Positions 31,736 through 43,300 of a stretch of 64,000 bases of DNA are shown in pieces. A program made the translations under genes and the position numbers. This DNA comes from Cavia porcellus (lineage: Eukaryota > Chordata > Mammalia > Rodentia > Caviidae). Under the pieces are notes generated by a model. It had not been told where the DNA came from, searched no databases, and saw nothing but the letters and a program-made list of their open reading frames with translations. Numbering within the stretch: the first letter of the stretch is position 1; every line of letters begins with the position of its first letter. Where the stretch lies: assembly GCF_034190915.1 (NCBI RefSeq), contig NW_026947496.1, positions 54,868,501 to 54,932,500 of the forward strand. Direction: 5' to 3'.

Positions 31736-32044
31736 CATTGTACAGGCCTGAGAGCAAACTATAATATAGGATATACCATATTATAATCCCCCTCTGCAGA
31801 TAAAAATTCACAGTTTCTAAAGGATCATTTTTTTCAACTGAGGTTGCACAGTCAGTCAATGCATAGTTTTGATTTGGTAAATTGAGGTTGGAGCATGAGT
31901 ATTTGTATTCCTAAAGGCCTCCCAAGCCACACTGATGCTACAGGTCTGTGGAGCCCCTGCATGATGCTGAGGTTGATGGAGACTGTGCATGATTATTACA
32001 CAAATGATAGGGAAGCTATATATATTCAAAATTCAGAGAAACCT

Positions 32045-32170
32045 TTTCAGATAGTTACTATTAGCTGCACATCCCTGTGTCTATAGATCGAGAAACTGAG
32101 GCGCACAGGGACAAAATGTTTTGCCTAAATTCCCATAGACTTCTTCACAGTGAAGCAGAGATTTGAAGCC
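32045..32170 (-). repeat. MIR SINE remnant
   Basis: GATCGAGAAACTGAGGCGCA and GAGATTTGAAGCCAGGCA are the antisense core and B-box side of MIR. Confidence 0.65.
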
Positions 32171-32599
32171 AGGCACGGGGCCTGCCATCCTGGCTCTCCG
32201 AGGAAAACTTTTCTGGTTTCCAAGTCTCTGTATGACTCAGGCCAGTGATTAATGACAGGTGCTGCCTGATCCCTTGGTCCGCCCTCACCTGCAGACCCCT
32301 CAGGCGCAGGGTTTGGGGACCCACGCTAACACAGCTTCCTTTCCGTTCCCACTCCCCCTCCTGGGTGAGTCCTGGAAAGTGCTGCACAGTGTGTGTGGCC
32401 CCGGTTCCCTCTGACAGGTGTGGGTGTCACAGGCTTCCAAGGCAGCAACCTGAAATCCTTCCCTGCAGGTAATGACCGCGCCCAATGAGTCCGCAGGCCT
32501 CCCTGCTGTGTGTATCCATCCTGCACTCTGAGGCTGCTGCAGATGAAGCAACTTCAAAGGGCAGGCACTGGGGGCGTTTTGAACCCTTCCTTCCATGCT

Positions 32600-32690
32600 A
32601 CCTTAGAGGAAGACCAGTCCCATGCTACAGATAGAGAAACTGAGGCCAAGAAAATGGCTCTGGGTCTCACAGCTGGGAAGAAGTGTTGCC
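32600..32690 (-). repeat. MIR SINE core fragment
   Basis: CTACAGATAGAGAAACTGAG followed by TCTCACAGCTGGGAAG is a short antisense MIR core. Confidence 0.5.
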
Positions 32691-32955
32691 AGGTTTGATT
32701 TCACAGGAGGTCTGGTCCCTGAGCATTATCTCCTTCTCCAGCTCCCTGCCCGCTCAGGGTTCTCTAGAAGGAGAGGCTCAGAGGACCCCAGTATTGGCCC
32801 AGGCTCACACAGCAGGAGTCTAAAGGACACAACCAACGCAACTGGAGAATGAGCAGGTCCTGCAAGGGCAGGGATAAAGGTACAGCGGGCACAAATCTAC
32901 CTCCCGAGTCACAGCTTGACAGACAGGAAAATGGACCCCCTGAGGGGAGGGGAGT

Positions 32956-32957
<2 letters not shown>

Positions 32958-32997
<40 letters not shown>
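32958..32997. repeat. (GT)n microsatellite
   Basis: About 20 uninterrupted GT units directly adjoining the antisense B1-ID dimer at 32998. Purity suggests it is length-variable. Confidence 0.95.
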
Positions 32998-32998
<1 letters not shown>

Positions 32999-33175
32999 CA
33001 CTGGGGATTAAATCCAGGGCTCTTGGGCCGAGCTACCTCCCCAACCCTTTTATAATTTTTTTTAAGACAGTGTTTTCCTAAGACTCTAAATTGCCCAGGC
33101 CAGGCTGAAAGTTGTGATCTTACCTCAGCCTTTGTAGAATGCTGGAATTACAGGTGTATGCACCGTGCTTGAGCT
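32998..33175 (-). repeat. B1-ID dimeric SINE
   Basis: Antisense ID part (CACTGGGGATTAAATCCAGG ... CCGAGCTACCTCCCCAACCC), T-rich linker, antisense B1 (TAAGACAGTGTTTTCC ... TTGCCCAGGCCAGGCTG ... GCTGGAATTACAGGTG). Confidence 0.85.
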
Positions 33176-33686
33176 TCATTCCTTTTCTTTTTCATGCTTC
33201 ACCCCAGTTTTTCTCGACCTTAGTACTATTGCCACTGGGGGCTGGTGAGTTCTCTGTCAGCTGTCCTGTGTATGTGTAGATATTTAGAGCGTCTTTGGCC
33301 ACTGCACCCCAGACACCATGACATGTTTAGTTCCGGTTGTAACCACCAGCCACATTTTCAAACATCACTGATATTCCCTGGGGCTGGAGGCCGGTTGCAG
33401 TCTCCTGCTGTCAGTGGATGCAAAGACTTGCTTGCTGAAAATTTTCCAGATTCTCATAGCTTTCTGGATAAAATCCAAACTTCTTTGCTGAATCTATAAA
33501 CCCTCCAGTGATGTGACCCAGCTAATTTAATTTCCTAATCTTGATTTTAGCCAGCATCTCCATCCCTAGAGTAAAAACAAATAACTGATAAATACCAAGC
33601 TCTTCTTGGATGCCTGCAATGTACTTAGAACTGAGGATTGCAGTTCCTATGTCACAGCTTGGGGATTCGAGACTAAGAAACACACG

Positions 33687-33850
33687 TGAGGCCAGGCGTG
33701 GTGGTGCGTGTCTGTGATCCCAGCACTCTGGAGGCTGAGGCAGGAGGATCATCGTGAGTTCAAGACCAACCTGAGCTACATAAGAAAGTTCAAGGACAGA
33801 CTGAATACATAGTGAGACCTTGTCTCAAAAAAAAAAAAAAAAAAAAAAAA
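33687..33850 (+). repeat. B1 SINE with A tail and target duplication
   Basis: Starts GAGGCCAGGCGTGGTGGTG. It contains the B1 internal duplication (AGTTCAAGACCAACCTGAGC then AGTTCAAGGACAGACTG) and ends in TCTCAAAA with a long A tail. AAGAAACACA flanks it at 33675-33684 and 33881-33890. One of the younger SINE copies in the window. Confidence 0.9.
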
Positions 33851-33910
33851 AACCAAACAAACAAACAAAAGAACTAAAAAAAGAAACACATATGGGACCA
33901 CACACAGCTC

Positions 33911-33914
<4 letters not shown>

Positions 33915-33958
<44 letters not shown>
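33915..33958. repeat. (CA)n microsatellite
   Basis: About 22 CA units near the 3' side of the B1 insertion; opposite-strand complement of the (GT)n array 900 bp upstream. Confidence 0.95.
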
Positions 33959-33961
<3 letters not shown>

Positions 33962-34356
33962 TGCACGCATATCTCCACTCTGGACCCTGGTATTCTGACT
34001 CTGCCCCAGAGCCCTCTGGGAATGTTTCAGCCAGACCTTAGAACACAACAGGAAGGCGCTGCTTCTCTGATGTGCAGCTCCCTCTCTGCCTGTCACTCCT
34101 GTCACCATGTTCTGCAGGCTCCCCTGCCTTCCACTCCATCACAGGATGTGGACCTGGGCTCAGGCCTTTTCTGCAGTCACTCAGAGCTTCCGTCCAGGCC
34201 AGTTCCCCTGCAGGACTGGATTAATCAGGCATGTTCTGCTTGGTTCAAGAAGACAGACCAGAGCTAACTTCAATAAAGGCAAACAACCCAGAGGAGTTAG
34301 GTTTTCCTGTGTCCCCCAAAAGCATTTACTTGGGATCCTCTTGCTTCAGAGTAGGA

Positions 34357-34408
34357 AGTCCTCAGTAGGAGCTGGTGGTGCAACCTGGCAAGTTGGCAGG
34401 AACCAAAT
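34357..34408 (+). repeat. Perfect 52-bp inverted repeat, left arm
   Basis: Begins AGTCCTCAGTAGGAGCTGGT and ends GGCAGGAACCAAAT. It is exactly reverse complementary, 52 of 52 bases, to 35111-35162. No SINE or transposon end is recognisable in it. Confidence 0.95.
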
Positions 34409-35110
34409 CAGCTTTCTCTGCTTTCTCCTTGGGTCTGCTTTCTCCTTGGATCTCTAGAGAACTAACTACTGTTTTCTCTCTCAGCTTTGCTGAACATCTG
34501 TACATAAACCCCCTGTGTCTGGTCCACCTGGCCACCCCAGTCACCAGTGGGAGAGAATCTGATCCACCCTGCTTGGTCAGGTGTCCAGCACTGTGGCCTA
34601 TGAAGGGATTTGGGGATGGTGGGGCTGCCAACCAGTCCTCTTAGAAAGGTGAGCTGGGAAGGAAGGAAGAAATGAGTGGTGAATGAATTGAAGGCAGGGA
34701 AAATTTGTGGCAAAGGAAATGACAGGATAAGGAAAGGCCTGGTGTCTCCTGGATTGTCCTATGTGTCCTCTGGGTTGACAACACAATGCTCTCCTCTCCA
34801 AGGAGAAGTCTTGCCATTGTAGTCTTGTGGTGGAGCCGGAAGCCAGTGCTGAGGCCAAGGGAGGTCTGCCGTAGCAGGTCCACATGGCTCCACATTGTCC
34901 GTGCCTTGCTGTCCCCAGTTCATGCTGCTTAAAGGAGGCAGCAGTTCCACTGCCTGGTCATCTCAAGGCACACTGGAGCTCTGGGGTCAGTCTAGAATGG
35001 CTTCCTGGTTACCTTCGCACCCCATTTCCTACTGCACATGTCCTGTTAGCAACAGCTGCAGGCAGTGGGGTGGGGAGGGCCAGACAGGAGTTCTAGGCAG
35101 TCAAGGCCAA

Positions 35111-35162
35111 ATTTGGTTCCTGCCAACTTGCCAGGTTGCACCACCAGCTCCTACTGAGGACT
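35111..35162 (-). repeat. Perfect 52-bp inverted repeat, right arm
   Basis: Begins ATTTGGTTCCTGCCAACTTG, exact reverse complement of the left arm; 702 bp of ordinary sequence separates them. Homology stops abruptly on both sides. Confidence 0.95.
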
Positions 35163-35479
35163 GCCTAGTAGTTGAACAAACAGAGCTGAACATGATCACA
35201 AAGATGTGGAGGGTCTGCTGGCCTTGGGACACCCCAGGTTCGGGTTGTGTCAACATGGTACAAGGTGGACCTCATCCCCAAAAGGAAGACACTGCTGCCG
35301 GCTTGCTCCACACCATGGGTGGGGCGTGGACAGCTGGCTAGAGGCACACACAGCTTCCTCCTCCTTCCAGCTGAAACCACAGGCTAATCGGATTTAGGAG
35401 TTTGCAGTATGGGGCCTGAGATTAGGCAGTAGAATTTGGGATTCGCCTCAGTCTGCGTGTTTTCCTCTGCAACATAATC

Positions 35480-35655
35480 TCCTGCAGAGCACAGAATAAT
35501 TCAGATTCCTGAACCCCACACTTGACCTACAGAACGAAAATTGCTAGTCCAGGAATCTGCATTTTTAATAAGCTCCCAGCCTCCCACCCCACTGCCCATT
35601 ACCATGATTCTGTTGTACTCAAAACTTTAAGAATCAGAGATCACTGGCCCAGTGA
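35480..35655. repeat. MER5-like MITE remnant
   Basis: AATCTCCTGCAGAGC, TCAGATTCCTGAACCCCAC, GTCCAGGAATCTGCATTTTT, AATAAGCTCCCAG and a terminal ACTTTAAGAATCAGAGATCA follow MER5A order. Confidence 0.65.
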
Positions 35656-35659
35656 ACGA

Positions 35660-37480
35660 AATTTGACTTCGTTCTTAGCTGGTTTTGCAGTGAGCAGCTC
35701 CTACTTTTCACCTCCAGCCCTTCACCTATAGAACAGGCATAAATACTGAATCAACTGCATACAGTTCCTGGAAGCCCGCGCTGTGCTCAACTGTGAGTGC
35801 TCAGCAAGTCCTAATGGCAATGACCATGCTGTTCTTGGTAGAGGGTTGAGTGCTAGGAGATAACATTAAGAAGGCTGAGAAGGACCCAGCCTAGACCTGG
35901 GGTCATGCAGGGTGGATGGTTGCTAGGGAGCAGCCGTCCCTGTGCAGAGCACAGCAGAGATGAGACACCCCACCCAAGAGAAGGCACGGGACAGACAATG
36001 TCAAATCCCTAATCTGAGTGACCACGGGGCAGGAGAGACTGTGTAGAAGGGCAAGACTGGAGACAAAGAAAGCTTCATATAGAGGAGAGGCAGGAGCCAG
36101 GCAAAGAGAAGCCTGGTGCAGTAAGGAATGGGAGCTTGATCCTGTGGGTGGGAGAGAGCAATGGAGGGGCCCCCTGCAGGCCACAACTGCAGAGGTATAT
36201 GGCAGTTTTTCAGATTCCTCCATATTAAGACATCCAAGGTCCTCGCTTTGGGAGAGCTTTCCAAGGCCACAGCCCAGATCTTCCCTCCCTTGGGTGGAGG
36301 GGTTTGTAGTAAGAAAGGACATACTGATTGCAAGCTGAACCCCTTACAGACCATGCCGTGTGTACCCAGGACTCTGAATTTCCCACTCCAAAGACCCTGA
36401 GCCCATCTCTAGGGTCTGTACAGCTCTCTCACTCTCTCCCTTCATCTCTCCTTTCTTCTCTCCTCCGCCCTGCTTCTTCTTCAGGGTCGCAGCTGTAGGT
36501 TTTATTCTCAGTTGGAGAACAGAGAGTGGAGCCGAGAGGCATCTGGGTGTGTAGGAGATGGGCAACACTGGACCTTGTACACACAATATGGATGGGGACA
36601 CCACATGTGTGGCGCTGGAGTAGGAAGGTCACAGGCCTGGACTTCCCTCAGCACCTTCTTCTCAGGCTCCAGCCAACATGAGTGGCAGGGCTGTGGACTG
36701 AGGAGAATGCACTGGGGGAATCTGAGTTGGAGAAGAGCTCAAAGCCCATGGATGGCTTACCAGACTGTCACCAACTACCAGCAAAAGAAAATGGTAGTGT
36801 TCTCAAAGGGGCAGCATGACTCAAGGGCTCCATGGTAAGAGGCTTCAGACTTCTCCTTGTCTTATCTGTTAATACTCAAAGAAACAAACCCACCATTCCA
36901 ACGAAGGAGAAGAATGTAATTTGAAGCTAGAAAAGGTTGAATGCAGAATCAATGGCCTGTACATAGTGGTAAAAGAAAAAAATTGATGACTCTCAAAAAC
37001 AAATGCAGCTCATCTCACATGCAAAAGGGCTCTGCTGGAGCCTAGTGATGATGTCAACCTCTAGATTATGGTAAACGCAATGAAGGAGGGGAGAGGTTGT
37101 GGTACAGAAGCTGTGGGCTGATGTGAGATAAAGCCTGGGAGGAAATCTCAGGCGTACTCCTAATTCCAGATCTAAACTGTCCAAAAGGAGCCAACTGGTC
37201 TGCACCAGGACCTAGTCGTCTGAAGTATGCTTGAAGCAAGAAAAGCAGTCTATCTTTTGGCTCAGTTCCTCCAACCCTAAAAGCCCATGGGAAATACCTT
37301 CGTATTTAGCCACAAGGGACTCATGCTCAGTTGCTATAACTCATTTCTAGAGCGACATTTTCCATTAACTTGATACCAACAGGGAGGGAAATGGAGGGAC
37401 TTTTGACATGTTGGAAATTTTCTTACAAGAAAAACAACTCTGGCAGTTGGAGAGATCACCATCCTCAAGGCCAGCATCAG
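35660..37480. other. Gene-free DNA
   Basis: Overlapping frames of 60-139 codons on both strands, none with a recognisable domain. No repeat assigned with confidence. Confidence 0.45.
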
Positions 37481-37487
37481 GAAGTAT

Positions 37488-37650
37488 TAGCTCTATCAGG
37501 CACCTTTCAAGGATTAACACAGTCAATCCTCACAAAAAACCTATCCACATAGCCAATAGCATTCTTACTTTGTAAGGGAAGGACATTAAGTGTTAACTTC
37601 CCAAGATCACACAGCTAGGAAAGGCTGGAGCTGAGACTATGGATCCAGAA
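37488..37650 (-). repeat. MIR SINE remnant
   Basis: TTAACACAGTCAATCCTCAC, GTAAGGGAAGGACATTAAGT and AAGATCACACAGCTAGGAAA are the ordered antisense MIR words. Confidence 0.75.
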
Positions 37651-37809
37651 AGACTGACCCAAAGAAGAGAAAAGGACCTGAACAAGGTCAGGCCTTCATC
37701 ACTCCTGTTCTTGGAGACTATGCTTTCATGGCTCCACAAAAAAGGAGAAAATATCTATTTATGAGACAGATAATAACTGAGATCTGAGTGGGAGTCTCAT
37801 TAATCATTT

Positions 37810-38070
37810 TTTCTTTAATTTAGAGAAAAAAAGCAAAACAGAAGGGTAGAAATAATACAGAATTTCAAAAAAAAAACAGTAAGAAATCACTAGTTGATAA
37901 ATTACATATTGCTATCCTAGAAGTAGTTGTCCAAGTTACAAAATCAAAGCATAAAAGTGGACAGATAATCAAACAATGACAGTACAAACTATTCTGTTTG
38001 ATGAACTAACAAAAACTTAGTAGTATGGTTATCTGTCTTGCACACTTAAACATGCATACAGTTATATCCT
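37810..38070. repeat. Dispersed repeat, copy B (pairs with 10553-10830)
   Basis: Same order of words as copy A (AAGAAATCACTAGTTGATAA, ATTACATATTGCTATCCTAG, CCAAGTTACAAAATCAAAGC, CTTGCACACTTAAACATGCA). It lies directly beside the hAT fossil. Family unknown. Confidence 0.7.
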
Positions 38071-38204
38071 TTGGTCATTTTTCTAAACTTCAATTATCTT
38101 TTTTATTCCTGATAGAATATAAGCAATATGAAATTGGCTACAAATTCAGTAGTTCACATCATTCCCATCAAAATAAGAGCTTCAGTACTTTGGCATCCAT
38201 TCTT

Positions 38205-39500
38205 TTAAACTAACACTTCTTAAAGTGTGATTTGAAGACTTTGAAGGTTCTAAGATCTGTTAGAGCAAAACTGTAATCATCATAAGATGAGGATACTTTA
38301 TGCTTTGTCTATTATGCTATTTGCAGTGATGTTGCAAAAGCTATAAAGTTGAAAAATAATTTTGCTTCACAAACTCAGAGTACTGAACTATGTCAGCAAT
38401 TGTATTCTGTATACACTCTTGCAGTTAAGTAAATTTTTGGAAAGTGGTCCTTGACAAGACAATGCAAAATATTAATTTTGTTAAATCTCTAACCATGAGC
38501 ACACTGTTTTTCATATTCTTTGTGATGAGATGGGAGTATTTGTAAAGGACTTCTATATGTTTATGTCTGATGGTTGTATGTATGCCCCAAGCTTAAGCAT
38601 TGTATGATTTGGGTTGCCAGCTAAAGTAGCCACATATTTAATGGTTTGCCATTTTTACCTTAAAGTATTTCTGTCATGCAACTTTGGTTATTCATTGTGG
38701 GGAGTTTGATAGACAGTTTCTTTAAAAGTAAATTAGGCCTATGGTTCCAAAATTTAAAAAAAAAAACTGGTGATATTTCTTGTAAACTGAGCCTTCCAGA
38801 AAAAATTAGAATTTTTCAAAATTTGAATCCTGCAATATGTGCTTAAACAGCTTTTCTGACCTTAAGCCATCTGATGAGTTCATTGTTGAGACTGACATGT
38901 GACCTCCAGATATTGTACAATTAAATGTGTCAACATTTGAAGGATCTGAGCAACTCTGTGAGCCAATATTTTCCAAATGATTGATATAGGATATTATAAA
39001 ACATCTGATAAAATATCCATTTAAAACACATGAGACAAATTTATTTTAATTTGATAGCATATAAAAGCCCACCAATATAATTTCAGATTTCACATTGCAA
39101 CTAACCATTAAAAAAACCTACCACTTGAGTTTTGGTGTAATATCAAAATAGAATATGCACAATTATCTGAAGAGACTATTAAAATTCTCCCTGTCCTTTC
39201 TTGAGTATGGGAAGCTGGATTTTTTCCCCGTGCATTTCAACCAAAATAGCACATCACAATAGACTAAATGCACAATAGACATGAGATTCTGGCTGTCTTC
39301 ATGAAAACCATTGAGAAGACTGGCAAAAATGTAAAACAATACAAGTTGATTTTACTAACCTCCTAGAAAATAAAGTTGAGTTTATATTATTAACATAATG
39401 AATTATTAAATATTTCAAGCCACATTTTAAAATACTTTTCTTGGTTCCAGTCACATAAAGAATTTTGAAATCAAAGTTTGAGAACATCTACTCAAACTAT
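38205..39500 (+). pseudogene. Decayed hAT transposase (FAM200/ZBED5-like tail)
   Basis: Dead DNA transposon of the hAT superfamily. Near 39090-39340, joining short pieces across frames, I see the C-terminal dimerisation region of hAT transposases in order: a TLQLT-like piece, EFWC-like and Y.QLSE pieces, TIKILP, a WEAGF-like piece and a KNVKQ-like end. The right end (AAATCAAAGTTTGAGAACAT, 39469) and left end (ACACTTCTTAAAGTGTGATT, 38211) look like degraded terminal inverted repeats of the 'hot-to-trot' ...TTTGAGAACCACTG type. Many stops and shifts rule out function. The low-GC character also separates it from its neighbours. Family level is a judgement from memory of such elements; no protein is intact. 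Confidence 0.65.
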
Positions 39501-39734
39501 TTTGTATAAATAAATACAATTTTCACTTAAAAATATATCAAGGACATCCATTCATGTTGAATATAATATATAAATAATACTTACTTCTTAATAAATGTTA
39601 ATAATGTGCCAGAGAACATGCTAAGCAGCATATAGAATCAACTCATTCCCACATACTCTTCACATCAAGCCTATGTGAAATAGACACTCTTTAGGCTAAT
39701 CAAGTGATATGTTTTTTTATTTTCTGCTTCTTTC

Positions 39735-39843
39735 ATTTTTTTTGAGACACTGAGGTTCAGGCTGGCCTTAAACTTGCAGTGGTCCTCTTACCTCGGCTAC
39801 CCAGGTGCTGAGATGACAGGTGCCTGCCACCATGCCTGGCCCC
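39735..39843 (-). repeat. B1 SINE, antisense
   Basis: TTTTTTTTGAGACACTGAGG, TTCAGGCTGGCCTTAAACTT, AGATGACAGGTGCCTGCCAC and CATGCCTGGCC are antisense B1 landmarks; part of the internal duplication is missing. Confidence 0.85.
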
Positions 39844-40225
39844 ATACAGTCAAGTTTTAAAATCAAGACTTGTGACTCTAGATCCTGTAGGCTTCATAGT
39901 AACCCAAAACACAGATCTTGCAAGATCTGTGTGAGTAAATGTACACTGAATACTTACTAATGACCACAGCGATGTATGGGGCTTCGGCTGGGAATAACTA
40001 TAACCTGTTTGTGTAGCTGATTTATATGTCCAAGAATCATAGCTCACCCTGAGTGATCTGTGGTGTGCTCATTAGGCTTTTACACGGGTCTTCTAGCACC
40101 TGAAAAATGCCAGGAACTTGAGTGCAGAGCTGTGTGCTTGCACATTCTTGCAAGTGTGCAGAGTGGATGCAGAAGGTTTCTCTACAAAGTTGTGATGGGC
40201 AGCTGTTCTTGACCGCATTCCCCAC

Positions 40226-40646
40226 TGTCATAGTTTGGGTATAGATGTCCCATCAAAGCCTCAGGTGACCATAGGGCTTTTACAGAGGTGGCTGAGTGTA
40301 GAGTGCATAATGCTGTGATTAAGAGTGTGTAGTCAGTAAATCAGTCCACTGGCTGGTTTGCCATAGTTCTGTCTAGGATTAAGGTTGTGAGTGCTACACC
40401 CATCCTATGGCAGGAGAGCTGGCATACAATGTAAAGGACAGAAAGAGTCTTGTCTCATTGCCCACCCCATTTTATCGCTTTGCTACAGTCTGCCCACCAT
40501 GAACTGTTCTCTGCCAAGTCACCCTGCCTTGGAGACAGCCAGTTATGGACTGCAACCTCTACAAACTGTGAGCTAAATAACCCTTTCCTCCCTTACTTGG
40601 GCATTGGGTATTTTGGCTTAGCAACAAAGGAAAATTAACTAAGACA
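40226..40646 (+). repeat. MaLR-type LTR, near full length
   Basis: Runs from TGTCATAGTTTGGGTATAGA to AACTAAGACA, with TG...CA ends. It includes AACTGTGAGCTAAATAACCC and TTGGGTATTTTGGCTTAGCA, the 3' signature of MaLR LTRs. Confidence 0.8.
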
Positions 40647-40940
40647 TCATACCACCTTCTGTGTTCCTATCTAGGGTCTCAGGACCCTGGTACACTGTCC
40701 CAGTGTGTAAAGAACTGTTGGCAGGCAACACAGCACATCACCACCCCAGTCCGCTAGGTTATGTGTTCTTTGAGACAAAACTCCCTGCTCTTCACACCCA
40801 TCCTCCCCACACCCCAGTGTGTGGGTTCAGAGATGTGCCTTGAAAGAATAACTCTGATGTAGTGGCTCTCCGTGCTCTGTCTTGTCTGACTAACCCTTCA
40901 GATGCCTTCACTTCTTCCCTGTACCTCAGCTCCCTATACA

Positions 40941-40966
40941 CTCACCTCCACACACACACACACATA
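40941..40966. repeat. Short (CA)n microsatellite
   Basis: CACACACACACACACATACC; about ten units. Confidence 0.8.
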
Positions 40967-41229
40967 CCTGTACTCCATTCAGACCTGTCTTCAGGTGTCC
41001 AGAGTCCATTTTCCCCACCTCCACAGAGAGTTAGAGACAGCTGATATTGTGCGTCCAAATGGGGCCTGACCAGTGACGGATGGTGAGAATGGTAAGTGTA
41101 AGCCCTCAGGGTGCACTCCTCCTCCCCTGTAGGACTAAGTTCCAGGTTCTCTCTATGAGACCTGGCTGGATGTACATCTTTGCCATTACCCTCCCCACAG
41201 CCCTGTCAGTGGCTCCACCTAACACTGCC

Positions 41230-41604
41230 TGTTACAGTTTGATCTGAAATATTCCCTAAAATTCTTACGTGTTTGGAAGGTGTTGGATCATAGAGTGCTA
41301 TGCTCACCTGTGGCTTTATTCATGGGTGAGTTCAGTAGCTGAATGTGCTTTTGGGAAGTGGGGTTTGATCAGAAAGTTCAGGTCTCTGGAGACATGGATA
41401 GGAAGGGTATATTCTTGTCCCTGGTTCTTCTTTTTTCTCTCTGCTTCCTGGCCACCATGTGTTAAGCAATGTTACTCTACTGTAAGTGGGTTCAACTGAC
41501 CGTGGATTGAATCCTCTGAAGCTATGAGCCAAAATGAACCTTTTTTCCTTTAAATCATGGATTTGGGTATTTTATCCTAATGACAGGAGAATGAGTAATG
41601 CCTT
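41230..41604 (+). repeat. MaLR-type LTR, near full length
   Basis: TGTTACAGTTTGATCTGAAA, TACGTGTTTGGAAGG, GGGTGAGTTCAGTAGCTGAA, GCTTCCTGGCCACCATGTG, GCTATGAGCCAAAATGAACC and GGGTATTTTATCCTAATGAC appear in the order of a MaLR (MST/ORR1-like) LTR. Confidence 0.8.
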
Positions 41605-41777
41605 TGCTAAAATGCCACTCAATCCCTTGAGCCTGAGTCTGCTTCTGGCACTATTTATACCAGCCATACAGCAAGGCTAACCCCATACTCCACTCCTTCC
41701 CCACCCAGAAAGCCATTTCAATACCACAGTACTGAGCATAGTTTAAAACAAAAACCTAAGCAGCAAATAAAATATAC

Positions 41778-41965
41778 TTGGATTCTGAAGTCAGAGAGAT
41801 CTGGGTTTAATTGTATTATCCCCAATTGAATCAATGATTTTGGGCTAAATAGTTCATTTCTCTGTGCCTATATTTCCTTGTATATAAAACAGGCATAAAG
41901 CTATTCATCTCATGACAAAATAAATATAAGAGGTGCTTAGTTAGTTCCTGGTGTGTAGAAGCAGC
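41778..41965 (+). repeat. MIR SINE, nearly full length
   Basis: ATTCTGAAGTCAGAGAGATC, GGGTTTAATTG, TTCATTTCTCTGTGCC, ATAAAACAGGCATAAAGC and TAAGAGGTGCTTAGTTAG are ordered MIR landmarks. Confidence 0.75.
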
Positions 41966-42797
41966 CTGATGCATGCCAGCTTTCACTAAGTTAAAAGGAC
42001 CAAGAGCACAGAGAGGACAGTCACTTGGTCTTGTCGGCCACTGCCCTGGTGTACCCATGTCAGTAGACAGATGCCTTATCAGTGCTTTACTAGTTTGAGT
42101 CATCCAAGTCCTACCAGATCCCTAGAACCATAATCTGTGGTTCCAGCAAGTGGTAAAGCAGATGAATTACTCGTATCAGTCCAGGGCTTACCCTCTAGAC
42201 ACCCAGGAACCAGGCAGTGGCTCATTGCATCAATACCTCAAAAAGACTAGAACAATTGCTAGCATGAGCTCTCTGTAGCTTCCTTCAAGGAAAGAGGACT
42301 GATTTCAGGCAGAATTGTTAGCAGGTACCCATATCCAGACAGCCAAAAATCAACACTGCCCCTCAGACCAGGACTCATTTAGAGGGCATCGAGTAACAAA
42401 AGTCACCCCATTCAGACTTGGTGCCAATGACACATGTAGTCTGAGGGCATGTAGCCAAAGTGGCCAGTGGCCTTCCATATTTCCTAGGATCAGCTTTGCC
42501 ACAGCAGATGATCTCCTACCACAGCCCCTGTGGGCTCTGGTTGTCTTTAGCTCCTGCACAGGATGCATGACTCTGAGAGTAGCCTCACTCAGTGATGGAC
42601 AGGAGTTGTGGCTAAATCCACACCCTTCCTCACCCTTCAGGTAATGCAGCCCTGAGACATGATCCACAGCATCTCCCAGAGGTTGCCTCTCAGATGGAGC
42701 CCAGCTCCTCACAGCAGCAACCTGTGCCCCTGCTGTGACCACCTTCCCAGCCTCAGTCCCCACTCTGCTGCCCATGCTTCCTGGCTTCACCTTTGCA

Positions 42798-43196
42798 GTG
42801 AATTCTGTATTGCTATAACAAAATGACTGAGGCTGATACTTTATAAAAAGGTTTATTTGGCTCATTGTTTGGTGGCTACAGGCCCAAACAGTGTAGTGCT
42901 TGCCTCCTGGTAAGGGCCCCTTTGACTGAGTCACAATACGGTAGGAAACTGGCTGTGTACAGAAGAGACCAAGCAGGTAGGGCAGCTTCGCTATAAACCA
43001 ACTTGTTCTCAAGAGAACTAAGTCATCCTGAGACAAACATGAATCCCTCCGTGGGTTTGGTTGCTGCTCCCTAATCTAATCACTTACTGCAAGGTCTCAC
43101 CTCTTAAAGATCCCACAATCTCAGCACTTCCACCCTGGGAACCAGATTTCTGGCCCATGAAGCTTTGGGAGACACACTGAATTTTGACATCAGCAC
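42798..43196 (-). repeat. MaLR-type LTR, antisense
   Basis: TGTATTGCTATAACAAAATG, TTTATAAAAAGGTTTATTTG, TAATCTAATCACTTACTGCA and CACTGAATTTTGACATCAGC are the antisense of a MaLR LTR. It accounts for the 228-codon minus-strand open frame at 42350-43036 in part. Confidence 0.75.
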
Positions 43197-43199
43197 CCA

Positions 43200-43300
43200 A
43201 AGACGAAGCTAGCAATTATTCAAACACCTACTGTGTGCCTTTCCCTGAGGGTTGGGGTCAAACAGGGGAGGGGACAGGATCAGTGCACAAAACAAGCCAG
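43200..43300. repeat. L2-type fragment
   Basis: AATTATTCAAACACCTACTG and TGTGCCTTTCCCTGAGGG resemble the L2/MIR-family tail. Confidence 0.45.

Noticed and set aside
33776..34108. 110-codon frame with poly-Val/Cys and poly-Phe
   Set aside because: Product of the (CA)n array and B1 A-tail.
42350..43036. 228-codon minus-strand frame, the longest outside the provirus
   Set aside because: Much of it lies in an antisense MaLR LTR; composition and lack of domains point to chance.
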